Source: Nesterenkonia halophila
Lineage (GTDB): Bacteria; Actinomycetota; Actinomycetes; Actinomycetales; Micrococcaceae
DNA length: 64,000 bases
Reading direction: 5' to 3'
NCBI RefSeq assembly: GCF_009467795.1
Contig: NZ_WIAX01000013.1
Location: 225,655 to 289,654, forward strand
Shown here piece after piece: positions 39,437 to 48,412 of this stretch. The position numbers and the translations under genes are program-made. Positions within the stretch are counted from its first letter, which is position 1. Each line of letters opens with the position of its first letter. The notes under the pieces are model-generated. The model searched no databases. It was not told where the DNA came from and was given only the letters and a program-made list of their open reading frames with translations.

Positions 39437-40956
39437 CGGCGGGGTGCGTCCTTCCGGGTCTCGTCACGAGTCTCGGCGGCGAGGCCGGTCCGCGGCGCCG
39501 CCGGGCGGCGCAGCGAGAGCAGACCGCCGACGACGAAGGTCACGATCACGCCGAGCAGCGGGTACCACTGCCAGGCGACCCAGACCTCTCCGGTCACATA
39601 CTTCTCCATGACGAAGAAGTAGGCGTTGACCGCCACGGCGGCGACGAAGGCGATGTTCGCGTCGGCCGCCGTCGCCCGTCGGTTGAGGATGCCGAAGGCG
39701 AAGGCGCCGAGCAGGCCTCCATAGGTGATGCCGGCGACGCCCAGCGCCAGGATGACGATGTTGCCCTCGTCGGACTGGAAGATCGTCGCCGGGGCGATGA
39801 AGGCCAGGCCCCAGCCGATGGTCGCCCAGCGGCCGACGCGCAGCCCCTGGCGGTCAGTCAGCGGCGTGGAGCGGAACTTGCCGATGACGTCGGTGACCGT
39901 CGAGGACGACAGCGCCGAGAGCGAGGAGGACAGCGTGGACATCGCCGCGGCCAGGATGCCGGCGAGCAGCAGCCCGGAGATGCCCTGCGGCAGCCCCTCG
40001 ATGATGAAGTGCGGGAAGATCTCGTCGTCGCGGGTCAGACCCATCGCCGACGGCGCCTGCTGGTCGTAGTAGCTCCACAGCGCCAGGCCGACGACCAGGA
40101 AGATCGCGAACTGCACGAAGACCACGACGCCGGAGGCGATCAGCGCCTTCTGCGCCTCCCGCTTGCTGCGGCAGGTCAGCAGCCGCTGGACGACGAGCTG
40201 GTCGGAGCCGTGCGAGGCCATCGCGAAGATCGCGCCGCCCACCAGGGAGGTCACGAAGGAGCTGTCGGCGGAGACCGGGTTCCCCTCGAAGAGGAACATG
40301 GTGAACTTGCCGGCGTCGGCGGCCTCGGTGAACCAGCCGCCGCCGGTGGCCGCGGAGATGACGATGATCGAGAGGATGCCGCCGGCGACGTAGAGGCCCA
40401 TCTGGGCGACGTCGACCCAGACGACGGCCTTGATGCCGCCGATGAAGGTGTAGAGGATCGTCACCACGGCCAGCACCACGATGATGGTGAAGTAGTTGGT
40501 GTGGACCCCCATGCCGTCGAGGATGGTCTTCAGCGGGATCGCGGCGGCGAGCACGCGGATGCCGTCGGCCATCAGCCGGGTGAAGAGGAAGGTCACCCCG
40601 GCGGTGGTCTGGGTGCTGCTGCCGAAGCGCTTGCCCAGATAGGCGTAGGCGGTGACCATCTCGCCGTCGTAGTAGCGCGGCAGCATGAAGAAGGCCACCA
40701 CGATGCGGCCGATGATGTAGCCCAGCCCCAGCTGCAGGTAGGAGATGTCGCCGAGGTAGCTCATCACCGGGATGCCGATGACGGTCAGGGCACTGGTCTC
40801 CGTGGCGACCACGGAGAGGCAGACCGCCCACCAGGGCAGGTCACGCCCGCCGAGGAAGTAGTCCTTCAGGCCGGACTGGCGTCCGCTGAGCTTCAGGCCC
40901 AGCCAGGCGGTCGCGGCCAGATAGGCCACGATCACCACGAGGTCGATGATCTGCAT
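39433..40956 (-). CDS. sodium:solute symporter (SSS family), probable amino-sugar importer
   Basis: The 507-residue protein has about thirteen hydrophobic segments and SSS-family features: 'YFLGGRDLPWWAVCLSVVATETSALT' over the first two helices (the S-x-x-A-T-E-x-S block), 'WVDVAQMGLYVAGG' and 'AMSTLSSSLSALSSS' (the family's A-x-x-S-T-x-x-S...N-S). It uses the sodium gradient to import a small solute. Its genes downstream all act on N-acetylmuramate or GlcNAc, so MurNAc, anhydro-MurNAc or GlcNAc is the likely cargo; some SSS proteins carry sialic acid. ATG 40956 has AAGGAG 7 bases upstream, the strongest ribosome site of this block, so it likely leads the unit. Confidence 0.85.
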   Translation of the reverse strand: MQIIDLVVIVAYLAATAWLGLKLSGRQSGLKDYFLGGRDLPWWAVCLSVVATETSALTVIGIPVMSYLGDISYLQLGLGYIIGRIVVAFFMLPRYYDGEMVTAYAYLGKRFGSSTQTTAGVTFLFTRLMADGIRVLAAAIPLKTILDGMGVHTNYFTIIVVLAVVTILYTFIGGIKAVVWVDVAQMGLYVAGGILSIIVISAATGGGWFTEAADAGKFTMFLFEGNPVSADSSFVTSLVGGAIFAMASHGSDQLVVQRLLTCRSKREAQKALIASGVVVFVQFAIFLVVGLALWSYYDQQAPSAMGLTRDDEIFPHFIIEGLPQGISGLLLAGILAAAMSTLSSSLSALSSSTVTDVIGKFRSTPLTDRQGLRVGRWATIGWGLAFIAPATIFQSDEGNIVILALGVAGITYGGLLGAFAFGILNRRATAADANIAFVAAVAVNAYFFVMEKYVTGEVWVAWQWYPLLGVIVTFVVGGLLSLRRPAAPRTGLAAETRDETRKDAPRR

Positions 40957-41040
40957 GGCATATCTCCTTCGTCATGATGCGAGTGCGAGCGGGTCGGGGT
41001 GGTCGCGGGTGAGGGGTACAGGTGGTGCGTGCGGCGCGCG

Positions 41041-42219
41041 TCAGCGCCGCACGATCAGTCGTCGCGGGGCGGTCTCGCGCGGCGCGGGCAGCCGCAGCGG
41101 ACGCGCTCCGGAGGTGAGCCGTCCGGCGAGCGTGGCCCGGCGCGCGCCGGTCAGCTCCGGGGCGACGGCGTCCAGCCCGTGCCAGCTCAGCCAGCCGACC
41201 AGCGCCATCAGGCAGGCCTCCTTCGCCCCTTCGGGCAGCCCGAAGGCCTCGTCGCTGGTCCGCACGCCGACGGCGTCGCCCAGCTCGGCGCGCAGTGCGG
41301 CCATCAGCGTCGGGTTGCGGGTGCCGCCGCCGGAGGCGACGACGGCGCCGACGTCGCGCGCGGCGCAGGCCTGCGCGACGGTGCGGGCGGTCAGCGCCGT
41401 CAGCGTGGCGATGACGTCGTGCTCGTCCAGGCCCGGGTGTGCGGCCAGATGCCGGTCGAGGTAGGCGGCGTGGAAGAGCTCCTTGCCGGTGGACTTCGGC
41501 GGGACCTGGGCGTAATAGGGCTCGGCGAGCAGGTCGTCGAGCAGCGCGGGGATCACGCGGCCGCGGGCGGCGAGCGCGCCGTCGCGGTCGAAGCCGCGCT
41601 CGTCGCCGGTGATGCGGCGGGCCATGACGTCGATGAGCGCGTTGGCCGGGCCGGTGTCGAAGGCCAGCGGCTCGGCGTCCGGGGAGATGACGGTGATGTT
41701 GGCGATGCCGCCGAGGTTGAGCACCGCCGTCGGCTCGGCGACGTCGGCGAGCAGCATCCGGTCCAGGATCCCGACCAGCGGCGCGCCCTGGCCGCCGGCG
41801 GCGACGTCGCGGGCGCGCACGTCAGAGAGCACCGGGGCCCCGGTGCGCTCGGCGATCCAGGCCGGCTGGCCCAGCTGCAGCGTGGAGGTCACCGCGCCGT
41901 CGGCGACGTCGTGGCGGACGGTCTGGCCGTGCGAGACGATCAGCTCGGGCTCGACGCCGGCCTCGGCGGCCAGGGTCGCGACCGCCTCGGCGCTGGCCTG
42001 TCCGAGGCGGGCGTCGACGTCGCTGACCAGCGCCAGCGGCACGTCCCGAGGCTCGAGCAGGCGCAGGATGTCCAGGCCGAGGGCGGCGTCGAAGGGCACC
42101 TCGCGCGCGGCGAGCAGGCGCATGATGAGCGCGTCGGCGTCGCCGTCGGGCTCGAACTCCACCAGGGCGACGTCGAGGCCGTCGGCGGAGGTGCCCGCCA
42201 TCAGTCCGGCGATGATCAT
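41041..42219 (-). CDS. anmK: anhydro-N-acetylmuramic acid kinase
   Basis: The 392-residue enzyme opens and phosphorylates 1,6-anhydro-MurNAc to MurNAc-6-phosphate, the substrate of MurQ. It shows 'IIAGLMAGTSADGLDVAL' (phosphate-1 loop, family G-L-M-S-G-T-S-x-DG-x-D), 'AVLNLGGIANITVI' and 'AFDTGPANALIDV' (the two central signatures), and 'VVASGGGTRNPTLMAAL' near the end. All are diagnostic. Length is normal. ATG 42219 overlaps the stop of the GntR gene by 4 bases, so regulator and kinase are co-translated; the symporter operon begins 84 bases downstream. AnmK is best known in Gram-negative recycling and is less common in actinomycetes. Confidence 0.93.
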   Translation of the reverse strand: MIIAGLMAGTSADGLDVALVEFEPDGDADALIMRLLAAREVPFDAALGLDILRLLEPRDVPLALVSDVDARLGQASAEAVATLAAEAGVEPELIVSHGQTVRHDVADGAVTSTLQLGQPAWIAERTGAPVLSDVRARDVAAGGQGAPLVGILDRMLLADVAEPTAVLNLGGIANITVISPDAEPLAFDTGPANALIDVMARRITGDERGFDRDGALAARGRVIPALLDDLLAEPYYAQVPPKSTGKELFHAAYLDRHLAAHPGLDEHDVIATLTALTARTVAQACAARDVGAVVASGGGTRNPTLMAALRAELGDAVGVRTSDEAFGLPEGAKEACLMALVGWLSWHGLDAVAPELTGARRATLAGRLTSGARPLRLPAPRETAPRRLIVRR

Positions 42220-42977
42220 GGCGCCTCCCCCGTGCCGGCGGCCTCGCGCCCTGAACCCTCACGCTCCGAGCCCTCGCGGCCGGGGGCGGTGAGCTCGGTG
42301 CGGATCTTGTAGCGGTCGCCGCGGTAGACCGAGCGGACGAACTCCACCGGCTGGTCGTCGGCGCTCCACGAGGTGCGCTCGAAGAGCAGCGCCGGCGAAT
42401 GCACCGGCACGTCGAGGTCGCCGGCCTCCTGGGCGTCGACGACAGTGGGCTCGATGGTCTGGACGCTGCGGGCGACGACGATGCCGCAGCGTGCACGCAG
42501 CAGGTCGTAGAAGGACTGGTCCTCCAGGTCGGCGGCGGCCAGGTCCGGGACCAGCGCGCGCGGGACGTGCAGCTCCTCCAGGGCGATGGGCTCGTCGTCG
42601 GCCAGGCGCAGGCGGGTGACCTGGGCGGCGTCGTCGTGCTCGGCCAGCTTCAGCCGGCTGCGGATGCGCGCGCCGACGGGGCCGACGTCGAAGGAGAGCG
42701 TCCGGGCCCCGGGCCGCAGGCCGCGGGCGCGCATGTCCGCGGTGAAGGAGCTGGCCATCAGCGCCTGGTCCAGCTTGGGGCCCAGGGCGAAGACGCCGGA
42801 GCCGTGGCGGCGGCGGACGGCGCCGCGGGCGACGAGCTCGTCGAGGGCGCGGCGCAGGGTCATGCGCGAGACTCCGAGCTCGACGGCGAGGTCGCGCTCG
42901 GGCGGGAGCTGCTCGCCGGAGGCCATCTGCTCGAGACGGTCCAGCAACTGGTCACGGACGGCGTGGTACTTGGTCAC
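42216..42977 (-). CDS. GntR-family regulator with UTRA domain (NagR/DasR-like)
   Basis: The 253-residue protein has a winged helix over residues 20-70 ('LPPERDLAVELGVSRMTLRRALDEL' split across helices, then 'VRRRHGSGVF' wing) and a UTRA effector domain ('ALEELHVPRALVPDL', 'EPTVVDAQEAG', 'LLFERTSWSADDQPVEF'). UTRA regulators such as NagR and DasR respond to phosphorylated amino sugars. It most likely represses this amino-sugar salvage block and itself. GTG 42977 starts at the typical 'KYHAVRDQLL' N-terminus; the ribosome site is weak. It overlaps anmK by 4 bases. Confidence 0.87.
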   Translation of the reverse strand: MTKYHAVRDQLLDRLEQMASGEQLPPERDLAVELGVSRMTLRRALDELVARGAVRRRHGSGVFALGPKLDQALMASSFTADMRARGLRPGARTLSFDVGPVGARIRSRLKLAEHDDAAQVTRLRLADDEPIALEELHVPRALVPDLAAADLEDQSFYDLLRARCGIVVARSVQTIEPTVVDAQEAGDLDVPVHSPALLFERTSWSADDQPVEFVRSVYRGDRYKIRTELTAPGREGSEREGSGREAAGTGEAP

Positions 42978-43280
42978 GCACCTATTGAGACACAGCACAC
43001 AGCCGAAATCAAGACCACTGGACTAACTTTTGGTTGCGCGAGGGCTCTCGCGGGGCGTGCTGAGCGATCGCATCGGGCGCCGGGGGGGGGCGCTGAGCGG
43101 CCGATCCGAGCCGCCCCGGCCGCTGAGTGGTCATTCCTGACGACACTCACCCTGATTGGAACGATCCATCCGGGGCAGAAGCCGTCACAAGTGGCCACTC
43201 AGCGCCAGGAAGGATCCGCGAGGGGCTCGAGGCGCCGGACCCGACGCGCTCAGACCCGCCGCTCGTGTAGCGTCCTGCCC
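42978..43280. promoter_or_regulatory. divergent gntR / lacI regulatory region
   Basis: These 303 bases separate two divergent regulators. Near gntR, the minus strand reads TGGTCTTGATTT (43006-43017 region), which contains a half-site like the NagR/DasR consensus TGGTCTAGACCA, so autoregulation is possible. A run of nine G at 43082-43090 follows, then repeat element D (43125-43200). The 80 bases before the lacI start have no ribosome site, so lacI may be leaderless. No gene is visible. Confidence 0.35.
43125..43200 (+). repeat. palindromic interspersed element, copy D
   Basis: Arms at 43125-43144 (GAGTGGTCATTCCTGACGAC) and 43181-43200 flank a 36-base loop with TGGAACGATCCA. Outside the arms the pairing continues for several bases (CGCT / AGCG). 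It sits between the divergent gntR and lacI genes, where an operator could affect both. Confidence 0.85.
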
Positions 43281-44324
43281 ATGGACCAGCACTCCGACGA
43301 CGCCCCGTCACGGCCGCGCCGCCGGGTGACGATCGCCGACGTCGCCGCCGAGGCCGGAGTCTCCACGGCCGCGGTGTCGAAGGTGCTGCGCGAGGCCTAC
43401 GGCGTCAGCGAGGAGATGCGCACCAAGGTCAGGACGGCCGTCGACGCCCTCGACTATCGCCCCCACACTGGAGCCCGCACGCTGCGCGGACGGTCCTTCA
43501 CCGTGGGCGTGATGCTGCTGGACGTGGCCGCGCAGTTCCAGTGGGAGATCATCGAGGGGATCAGCACCCACCTGGAGCCCACGCCGTTCCAGGAGGTCCT
43601 CATCACGGGAGGGCCGGACCCCGCCCGGCAGAGGCGCGCCGTGGACGCCCTGCTGGACCGCCAGATGGACGGTCTGATCCTCATCACACCCGGCATGGGG
43701 GCCGCGTGGCTCGAGGAGCTGGGGCGCCGCGCGCCGCTGGTGACCGTCGCCCGCCACGGCCCCGCGGAGACCTATGACTCGGTGGTCACCGACGACCACC
43801 TCGGCGCAGGACTGGTGGTCGACCATCTCGTCGCCCTGGGGCACCGGCAGATCACCCACATCACGGCGCCGATCGGCGAGCTGGCACGCCCCTCGGTGCT
43901 GTCCCAGACGCCGCGACTCGACGGGTACTGCGCGGCCATGGCACGCCACGGACTCTCGCCCCAGGTGATCGAGGCGGACTACTCGGAGGCCGGAGGCCAC
44001 CGCGCCGCCGGCCAGGCACTGGACGCCGCCGCCCCGCCGTCGGCGATCTTCGCCGGAGCCGACAGCAGCGCCCTGGGCGCCCTCCGCGCCGCAGAGGAGC
44101 GGGGTCTCGACGTGCCGGAGGACCTCTCCGTGGTGGGCTTCGACAACGCCTCCGTCGCCGGCATCGGCCGGGTCTCGCTGAGCACTGTGGATCAGGACGG
44201 GCCGTCCACCGGGGCCATCGCCGCGGAACTGCTGCTGCAGCGCCTGGACGGCCGGGCCGACCCCGTGCATCGGGTGATCACCCCCGAGCTGGTGGTCCGC
44301 GGGACCAGCGCTCCCCCGGGCTGA
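43281..44324 (+). CDS. LacI-family transcriptional regulator
   Basis: The 347-residue protein has the LacI helix-turn-helix at residues 16-40 ('VTIADVAAEAGVSTAAVSKVL'-type start, here with 'VSEEMRTKVRTAVDALDYRP' hinge region following) and a periplasmic-binding-protein-like effector domain ending 'LSVVGFDNASVAGIGRVSLSTVDQ', a family hallmark. The 'AAVSKVL' recognition helix is typical of regulators that bind TGRAWCGWTYCA-type palindromes. It precedes the transporter and rhamnosidase genes on the same strand, with operator-like sites in the 165-base gap, so it should control rhamnoside uptake. ATG 43281 has no ribosome site. Confidence 0.9.
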   Translation: MDQHSDDAPSRPRRRVTIADVAAEAGVSTAAVSKVLREAYGVSEEMRTKVRTAVDALDYRPHTGARTLRGRSFTVGVMLLDVAAQFQWEIIEGISTHLEPTPFQEVLITGGPDPARQRRAVDALLDRQMDGLILITPGMGAAWLEELGRRAPLVTVARHGPAETYDSVVTDDHLGAGLVVDHLVALGHRQITHITAPIGELARPSVLSQTPRLDGYCAAMARHGLSPQVIEADYSEAGGHRAAGQALDAAAPPSAIFAGADSSALGALRAAEERGLDVPEDLSVVGFDNASVAGIGRVSLSTVDQDGPSTGAIAAELLLQRLDGRADPVHRVITPELVVRGTSAPPG

Positions 44325-44359
44325 CCTGGACCTTCCGGGTCCCGCGTCGACACGCCGAA

Positions 44360-44371
44360 TGAATCGTTCCA
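44360..44371. promoter_or_regulatory. LacI-type operator-like site 1
   Basis: TGAATCGTTCCA is a pseudo-palindrome centred on CG, the form bound by LacI/GalR regulators. It is the exact reverse complement of the core (TGGAACGATTCA) in repeat elements A and E. It lies 119 bases before the transporter start. Confidence 0.5.
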
Positions 44372-44382
44372 ATACCTGTTTG

Positions 44383-44394
44383 TAAAACGTTCTA
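44383..44394. promoter_or_regulatory. LacI-type operator-like site 2
   Basis: TAAAACGTTCTA, centred 23 bases (about two helical turns) downstream of site 1, is a second CG-centred pseudo-palindrome. Two in-phase sites would let one regulator bind cooperatively in front of the transporter-rhamnosidase operon. Confidence 0.45.
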
Positions 44395-44489
44395 CGACTG
44401 TCTACGCTGAGTGATCACGACCACGTGACCGGCCTCACCGGGCGTCCTTCCCGCCCGGCGACCCTCTCCGCACCAGAGGAGCTGCACCT

Positions 44490-45785
44490 ATGGCCCTGAT
44501 CCCCTCGACCCCCGAACGCCGCCGCGCCTGGTGGACCGCCGGCGTCGCCGGCATGGCGTCCTACCTCGATGCCGGCGCCATCGTCACCACCGGCACTGCG
44601 CTCGTCCTCTACCAGGAGCCGATGGGCATCACCTCCGCTCAATTCGGCCAGCTCTCCGGGCTGCTGACGCTGATGATCGGCCTCGGCGCGCTGATCGGCG
44701 GCAACCTCTCCGACCGCTTCGGCCGCCGGCGCGTCTTCACCGTCACCGTGACGCTCTACGCGATCGGCGCGCTGCTGCTGGCCGCCGCGCCGGGAGTCGG
44801 CGCCCTCTACGCGGGCATCCTGCTGCTGGGCTTCGCCTCCGGCGCCGACCTGCCGCCGTCGCTGGCGATGATCGCCGAGGCCGCCCCGGAGCACGACGAG
44901 GGCAAGATGGTCGCCTTCTCGCACGTGCTGTGGATGGCCGCGATCCCGGTGGTCAACGTCTTCGGGATCATCGTCGGCGACATGGGCGCCGCCGGCGCGC
45001 GCATCATGTACGGCCACCTGCTCGTCGTCGCCGCCGTCGTGCTGCTGCTGCGCCTGCGGCTGCCGGAGTCGCCGCTGTGGACCCGGCACGCGATCAGCGT
45101 CGACACCGGCGCCGTCGACCGCACCAGCCTGCGCCGACTGTTCTCCCGCCGGTGGCTGCCCACGCTCGCCGGCGTGGCGCTCTTCTACGCGATCACCAAC
45201 ATCGTCGCCAACACCCACGGCCAGTTCTCGCAGTACCTGCTGGTCAACGTCGTCGGCACCGACGTCTCCACCGCCTCGGCGGTGAGCCTGATCGGACTGG
45301 CCTGCAGCCTGGCGGCCTCCGTCTTCCTGATGCGCATCGTCGACACGCGCTTCCGGATGCTCGGCTTCGTGCTGGGCTCGATCGCGGCGATCATCGCCTG
45401 CCTGGTGCCGGCGGTCGTCGGAATCTCGATCGCCGCGGTGGTCATCTTCGGCGTCGTCTACGGCATCTCCGGCATCGTCTCCGGCGAGCCGATGTTCAAG
45501 GTCTGGTCGCAGGAGCTGATCCCCACGGAGCACCGCAGCACCGCCCAGGGCATCTCCATCGCCTTCGCCCGCGCCGTCGCCGCGGCATTCGGCCTGGTCA
45601 CTCCGCTGATCATGGACTACAGCGCCGAGCTGATGTTCCTGGTGCTGGCCGCGGCGATCCTGGTGTCCGGACTCATCGGCCTGTTCTGGGTCTCGCGCCG
45701 ACCCCAGGTGCTGCGCGACGAGAAGACCGAGATTCCCGCCGACGCCGTGCCGGCGGCGGACAGCACGCGCCGCTCCGGCCGCTGA
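44490..45785 (+). CDS. MFS sugar transporter, probable rhamnoside importer
   Basis: The 431-residue protein has about twelve hydrophobic segments and the MFS loop 2-3 signature 'GGNLSDRFGRRRVF' (G-x-x-x-D-R-x-G-R-R). 'RLPESPLWTRHA' at the end of helix 6 is the P-E-S-P-R/L-W motif of the sugar porter branch. It sits 47 bases upstream of a GH78 alpha-L-rhamnosidase without a signal peptide, so the transporter is likely to import rhamnose-containing oligosaccharides or glycosides for cleavage inside the cell. AGAGGAG precedes ATG 44490. LacI-type sites lie in its promoter. Confidence 0.87.
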   Translation: MALIPSTPERRRAWWTAGVAGMASYLDAGAIVTTGTALVLYQEPMGITSAQFGQLSGLLTLMIGLGALIGGNLSDRFGRRRVFTVTVTLYAIGALLLAAAPGVGALYAGILLLGFASGADLPPSLAMIAEAAPEHDEGKMVAFSHVLWMAAIPVVNVFGIIVGDMGAAGARIMYGHLLVVAAVVLLLRLRLPESPLWTRHAISVDTGAVDRTSLRRLFSRRWLPTLAGVALFYAITNIVANTHGQFSQYLLVNVVGTDVSTASAVSLIGLACSLAASVFLMRIVDTRFRMLGFVLGSIAAIIACLVPAVVGISIAAVVIFGVVYGISGIVSGEPMFKVWSQELIPTEHRSTAQGISIAFARAVAAAFGLVTPLIMDYSAELMFLVLAAAILVSGLIGLFWVSRRPQVLRDEKTEIPADAVPAADSTRRSGR

Positions 45786-45832
45786 ACGACGCCCCCGCCT
45801 GCCCCGCACCCCGTGACAGAGAGAATGTGCCC

Positions 45833-48175
45833 ATGACCACGCTCCCCCCGCTCACCGCCTCCGCCGTCGCCCCGGCCGCCGCGCTGGACTCCGCACCCCG
45901 CTTCCGCCGGGTCTTCCGCCTGGAGCCCGGCCACGGCGCCGTCGCCTCCGCCACGCTGCGCGCCAGCGCCCTGGGCGTCTACGAGGCTCAGCTCGACGGC
46001 GCGCCGGTGGCCGAGGACGTCCTCGCCCCCGGCTGGTCCAGCTACGAGTGGCGTCTGCGATACCAGACCTATGACCTCACCGACCGCCTGCGGGCCGCGT
46101 CCCCCGAGGACGGGACCCCGCATGTGCTCACCGCGGTCGTGGGCAACGGCTGGCACCTCGGCCAGCTGGGCTGGCAGGAGAAGCGGCGGCTCTACGGCGA
46201 GCAGCGCGCGCTGCTGGCGCAGCTGGACGTCGTCTACGCCGACGGCCACGTCCAGACCGTCGACACCGACGAGTCCTGGCAGGCTCGCGCCTCCGAGATC
46301 CTGGCCGACGACCTCTACGACGGCCAGACCATCGACGCCCGACGCCGGGAGGCCGACTGGGCCTCGCCGCGGCGCGCCGACGACGACGCCGGCTGGGGCG
46401 CCGTGGCCGTCGTCGCCGTCGGCGCCGAGCTCGTCGAACCTACCGGCCCGCCGGTGCGCCGGCAGCAACAGATCGCCCCGCAGCGGATCTGGACCTCGCC
46501 GAACGGCAGGACGCTGGTGGACTTCGGGCAGAACCTGGTGGGCTGGATCCGGCTGACCGCGCGCGGCGCCGCCGGCGAGATGATCACCGTCCGCCATGCC
46601 GAGGTCCTCGAGCACGACGAGCTCGGCACCCGGCCGCTGCGCCACGCCGACGCGACCGACCGCTTCATCCTCTCCGGCGGCGAGGACACCTTCGAGCCGA
46701 CCTTCACCTTCCACGGGTTCCGCTATGCCGAGGTCAGCGGCTTCCCCGGCGAGCTGACCGCCGCGGCGCTGACCGCCGTCGTCGTCCACTCCGAGATGCC
46801 GCGCACCGGCACCTTCCGCAGCTCGCACGAGCTGGTGAACCGGCTGCACGAGAACGTGGTGTGGGGGCTGCGCGGCAACTTCCTGGACGTGCCCACCGAC
46901 TGCCCGCAGCGCGACGAGCGGCTCGGCTGGACCGGCGACATCGCCGTCTTCGCGCCGACGGCCGCCCACCTCTTCGACGTGCGCGGCTTCCTGGCGGACT
47001 GGCTGCGCGACGTCGCCGCCGAGCAGCGCGCCGCCGACGGCTTCGTCCCGTACGTGGTGCCGGACGTGCTGAAGTACCAGGACATGCCCGCGGAGTTCAC
47101 CCCTGTGGAGTCGGCGGCGATCTGGTCCGACGCCGCGGTCTGGGTGCCCTGGGCGCTCTGGGAGGCCTACGGCGACCGCGAGGTGCTGGCCGCGCAGTAT
47201 GAGTCGATGACCGCGCATCTGCGGCGCGTGGAGTCGCTGCTCTCGCCGACCGGGCTGTGGGACACCGGCTTCCAGTTCGGCGACTGGCTGGACCCCGACG
47301 CCTCGCCGCACCGGCCCGCCGACGCGAAGGCCGACCCTGCCGTGGTGGCCACCGCCTGCGTGATCCGCACCGCGCGCATGGTCGCCGAGGCTGCGGAGAT
47401 CCTGGGCCATGACGCCGACGCGGCGACCTTCCGCGCGCTGGCCGCGCGGGTGCAGGAGACCTTCCTCGAGCACTACGTCGACGCCGACGGGCGGATCGCC
47501 TCCGACGCGACGACCGTCTACACGCTGGCGATCGTCTTCGACCTGCTCGACGGGACGCGTCGGGCCGCCGCCGGCGAGCGCCTGGCCGAGCTGGTAACCG
47601 CCGCCGAGTACAAGGTCTCGACCGGCTTCGCCGGCACCCCCTACATCACCGAGGCGCTGAGCCGGACCGGGCACGTCGAGACCGCTTACCGCCTGCTGCT
47701 CGAGACCGGCTGCCCGTCCTGGCTGTACCCGGTGACGATGGGGGCGACGACCGTCTGGGAGCGGTGGGACTCGATGCTGCCGGACGGGAGCATCAACCCC
47801 GGGGAGATGACCAGCTTCAACCACTACGCCCTGGGGTCGGTGGCCGCCTGGCTGCATCGCGTGGTCGGCGGCCTCGCCCCGGCCGAGCCGGGGTATGCGC
47901 GGGTGCGGATCGCCCCGCAGCCGCCGCAGGGCGCGATGACCGAGGAGCTGACCTGGGCCGAGACCGCGCAGGAGACCCCGCAGGGACTGGTGACGGTCCG
48001 CTGGGAGCGCGTGGAGGAGGAACTGGTGCTCGACGTGCGGCTGCCCGAAGGTGTGGAGGCCGACGTCGACGTCTCGGCGACGGTGCCGTCGTCCGCGCCG
48101 CAGGTGATCGTCGGCGACGGCGCCGAGCGGCGGATGCGGTTCAGCCGGGAGGATGCCCAGGCGCCGGTGCGGTGA
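45833..48175 (+). CDS. GH78 alpha-L-rhamnosidase
   Basis: The 780-residue enzyme hydrolyses terminal alpha-L-rhamnose. N-terminal beta-domains ('VYEAQLDGAPVAEDVLAPGWSSYEWRLRYQTYDLT' region: the G-x-W-T-x-Y-x-x-R-x-x-YQTYD block of the Bac_rhamnosid_N domain) are followed by 'LVDFGQNLVGWI'. The catalytic (alpha/alpha)6 barrel has 'FLDVPTDCPQRDERLGWTGD', the family signature, whose acidic residues include the general acid. 'TMGATTVWERWDSMLPDGS' and 'MTSFNHYALGSVAAWL' near the end are also diagnostic and provide the general-base Glu. No signal peptide, so it acts in the cytosol on imported substrates. Followed by repeat element E and a strong terminator. Confidence 0.93.
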   Translation: MTTLPPLTASAVAPAAALDSAPRFRRVFRLEPGHGAVASATLRASALGVYEAQLDGAPVAEDVLAPGWSSYEWRLRYQTYDLTDRLRAASPEDGTPHVLTAVVGNGWHLGQLGWQEKRRLYGEQRALLAQLDVVYADGHVQTVDTDESWQARASEILADDLYDGQTIDARRREADWASPRRADDDAGWGAVAVVAVGAELVEPTGPPVRRQQQIAPQRIWTSPNGRTLVDFGQNLVGWIRLTARGAAGEMITVRHAEVLEHDELGTRPLRHADATDRFILSGGEDTFEPTFTFHGFRYAEVSGFPGELTAAALTAVVVHSEMPRTGTFRSSHELVNRLHENVVWGLRGNFLDVPTDCPQRDERLGWTGDIAVFAPTAAHLFDVRGFLADWLRDVAAEQRAADGFVPYVVPDVLKYQDMPAEFTPVESAAIWSDAAVWVPWALWEAYGDREVLAAQYESMTAHLRRVESLLSPTGLWDTGFQFGDWLDPDASPHRPADAKADPAVVATACVIRTARMVAEAAEILGHDADAATFRALAARVQETFLEHYVDADGRIASDATTVYTLAIVFDLLDGTRRAAAGERLAELVTAAEYKVSTGFAGTPYITEALSRTGHVETAYRLLLETGCPSWLYPVTMGATTVWERWDSMLPDGSINPGEMTSFNHYALGSVAAWLHRVVGGLAPAEPGYARVRIAPQPPQGAMTEELTWAETAQETPQGLVTVRWERVEEELVLDVRLPEGVEADVDVSATVPSSAPQVIVGDGAERRMRFSREDAQAPVR

Positions 48176-48195
48176 GCGGAGCTCGCCGCGGCCTC

Positions 48196-48271
48196 GAGTG
48201 GCCACTCCTGACGGTTTCTCAGCCGGATGGAACGATTCATCCGGGGCAGGAGCCGTCAGGAATGGCCACTC
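48196..48271 (+). repeat. palindromic interspersed element, copy E
   Basis: Arms at 48196-48215 (GAGTGGCCACTCCTGACGGT) and 48252-48271 flank a 36-base loop with TGGAACGATTCA. It begins 20 bases after the rhamnosidase stop and lies upstream of the terminator hairpin. Confidence 0.85.
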
Positions 48272-48302
48272 AGTGCGCCCAAGCACGTCCCCCGAGACGC
48301 GA

Positions 48303-48335
48303 GAAGGGGGCCGAGCGTGATGCTCGGCCCCCTTC
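48303..48335. terminator. strong bidirectional hairpin terminator
   Basis: GAAGGGGGCCGAGC (48303-48316) and GCTCGGCCCCCTTC (48322-48335) form a perfect 14-bp stem with a 5-base loop. It lies between the convergent rhamnosidase and ohr genes. No U-tract follows, as usual in high-GC actinomycetes. Confidence 0.8.
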
Positions 48336-48412
48336 AGCAGCGGCGAACGCCGCGGACGAGGCATCTGATCGCCTCGGCCATGAAGCGCAGGCGCTTCGCG
48401 GCCTCGGCTCGA

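Noticed and set aside
48303..48335. Small RNA gene between rhamnosidase and ohr
   Set aside because: A single perfect 14-bp hairpin between convergent genes is explained by a terminator; no promoter is visible.
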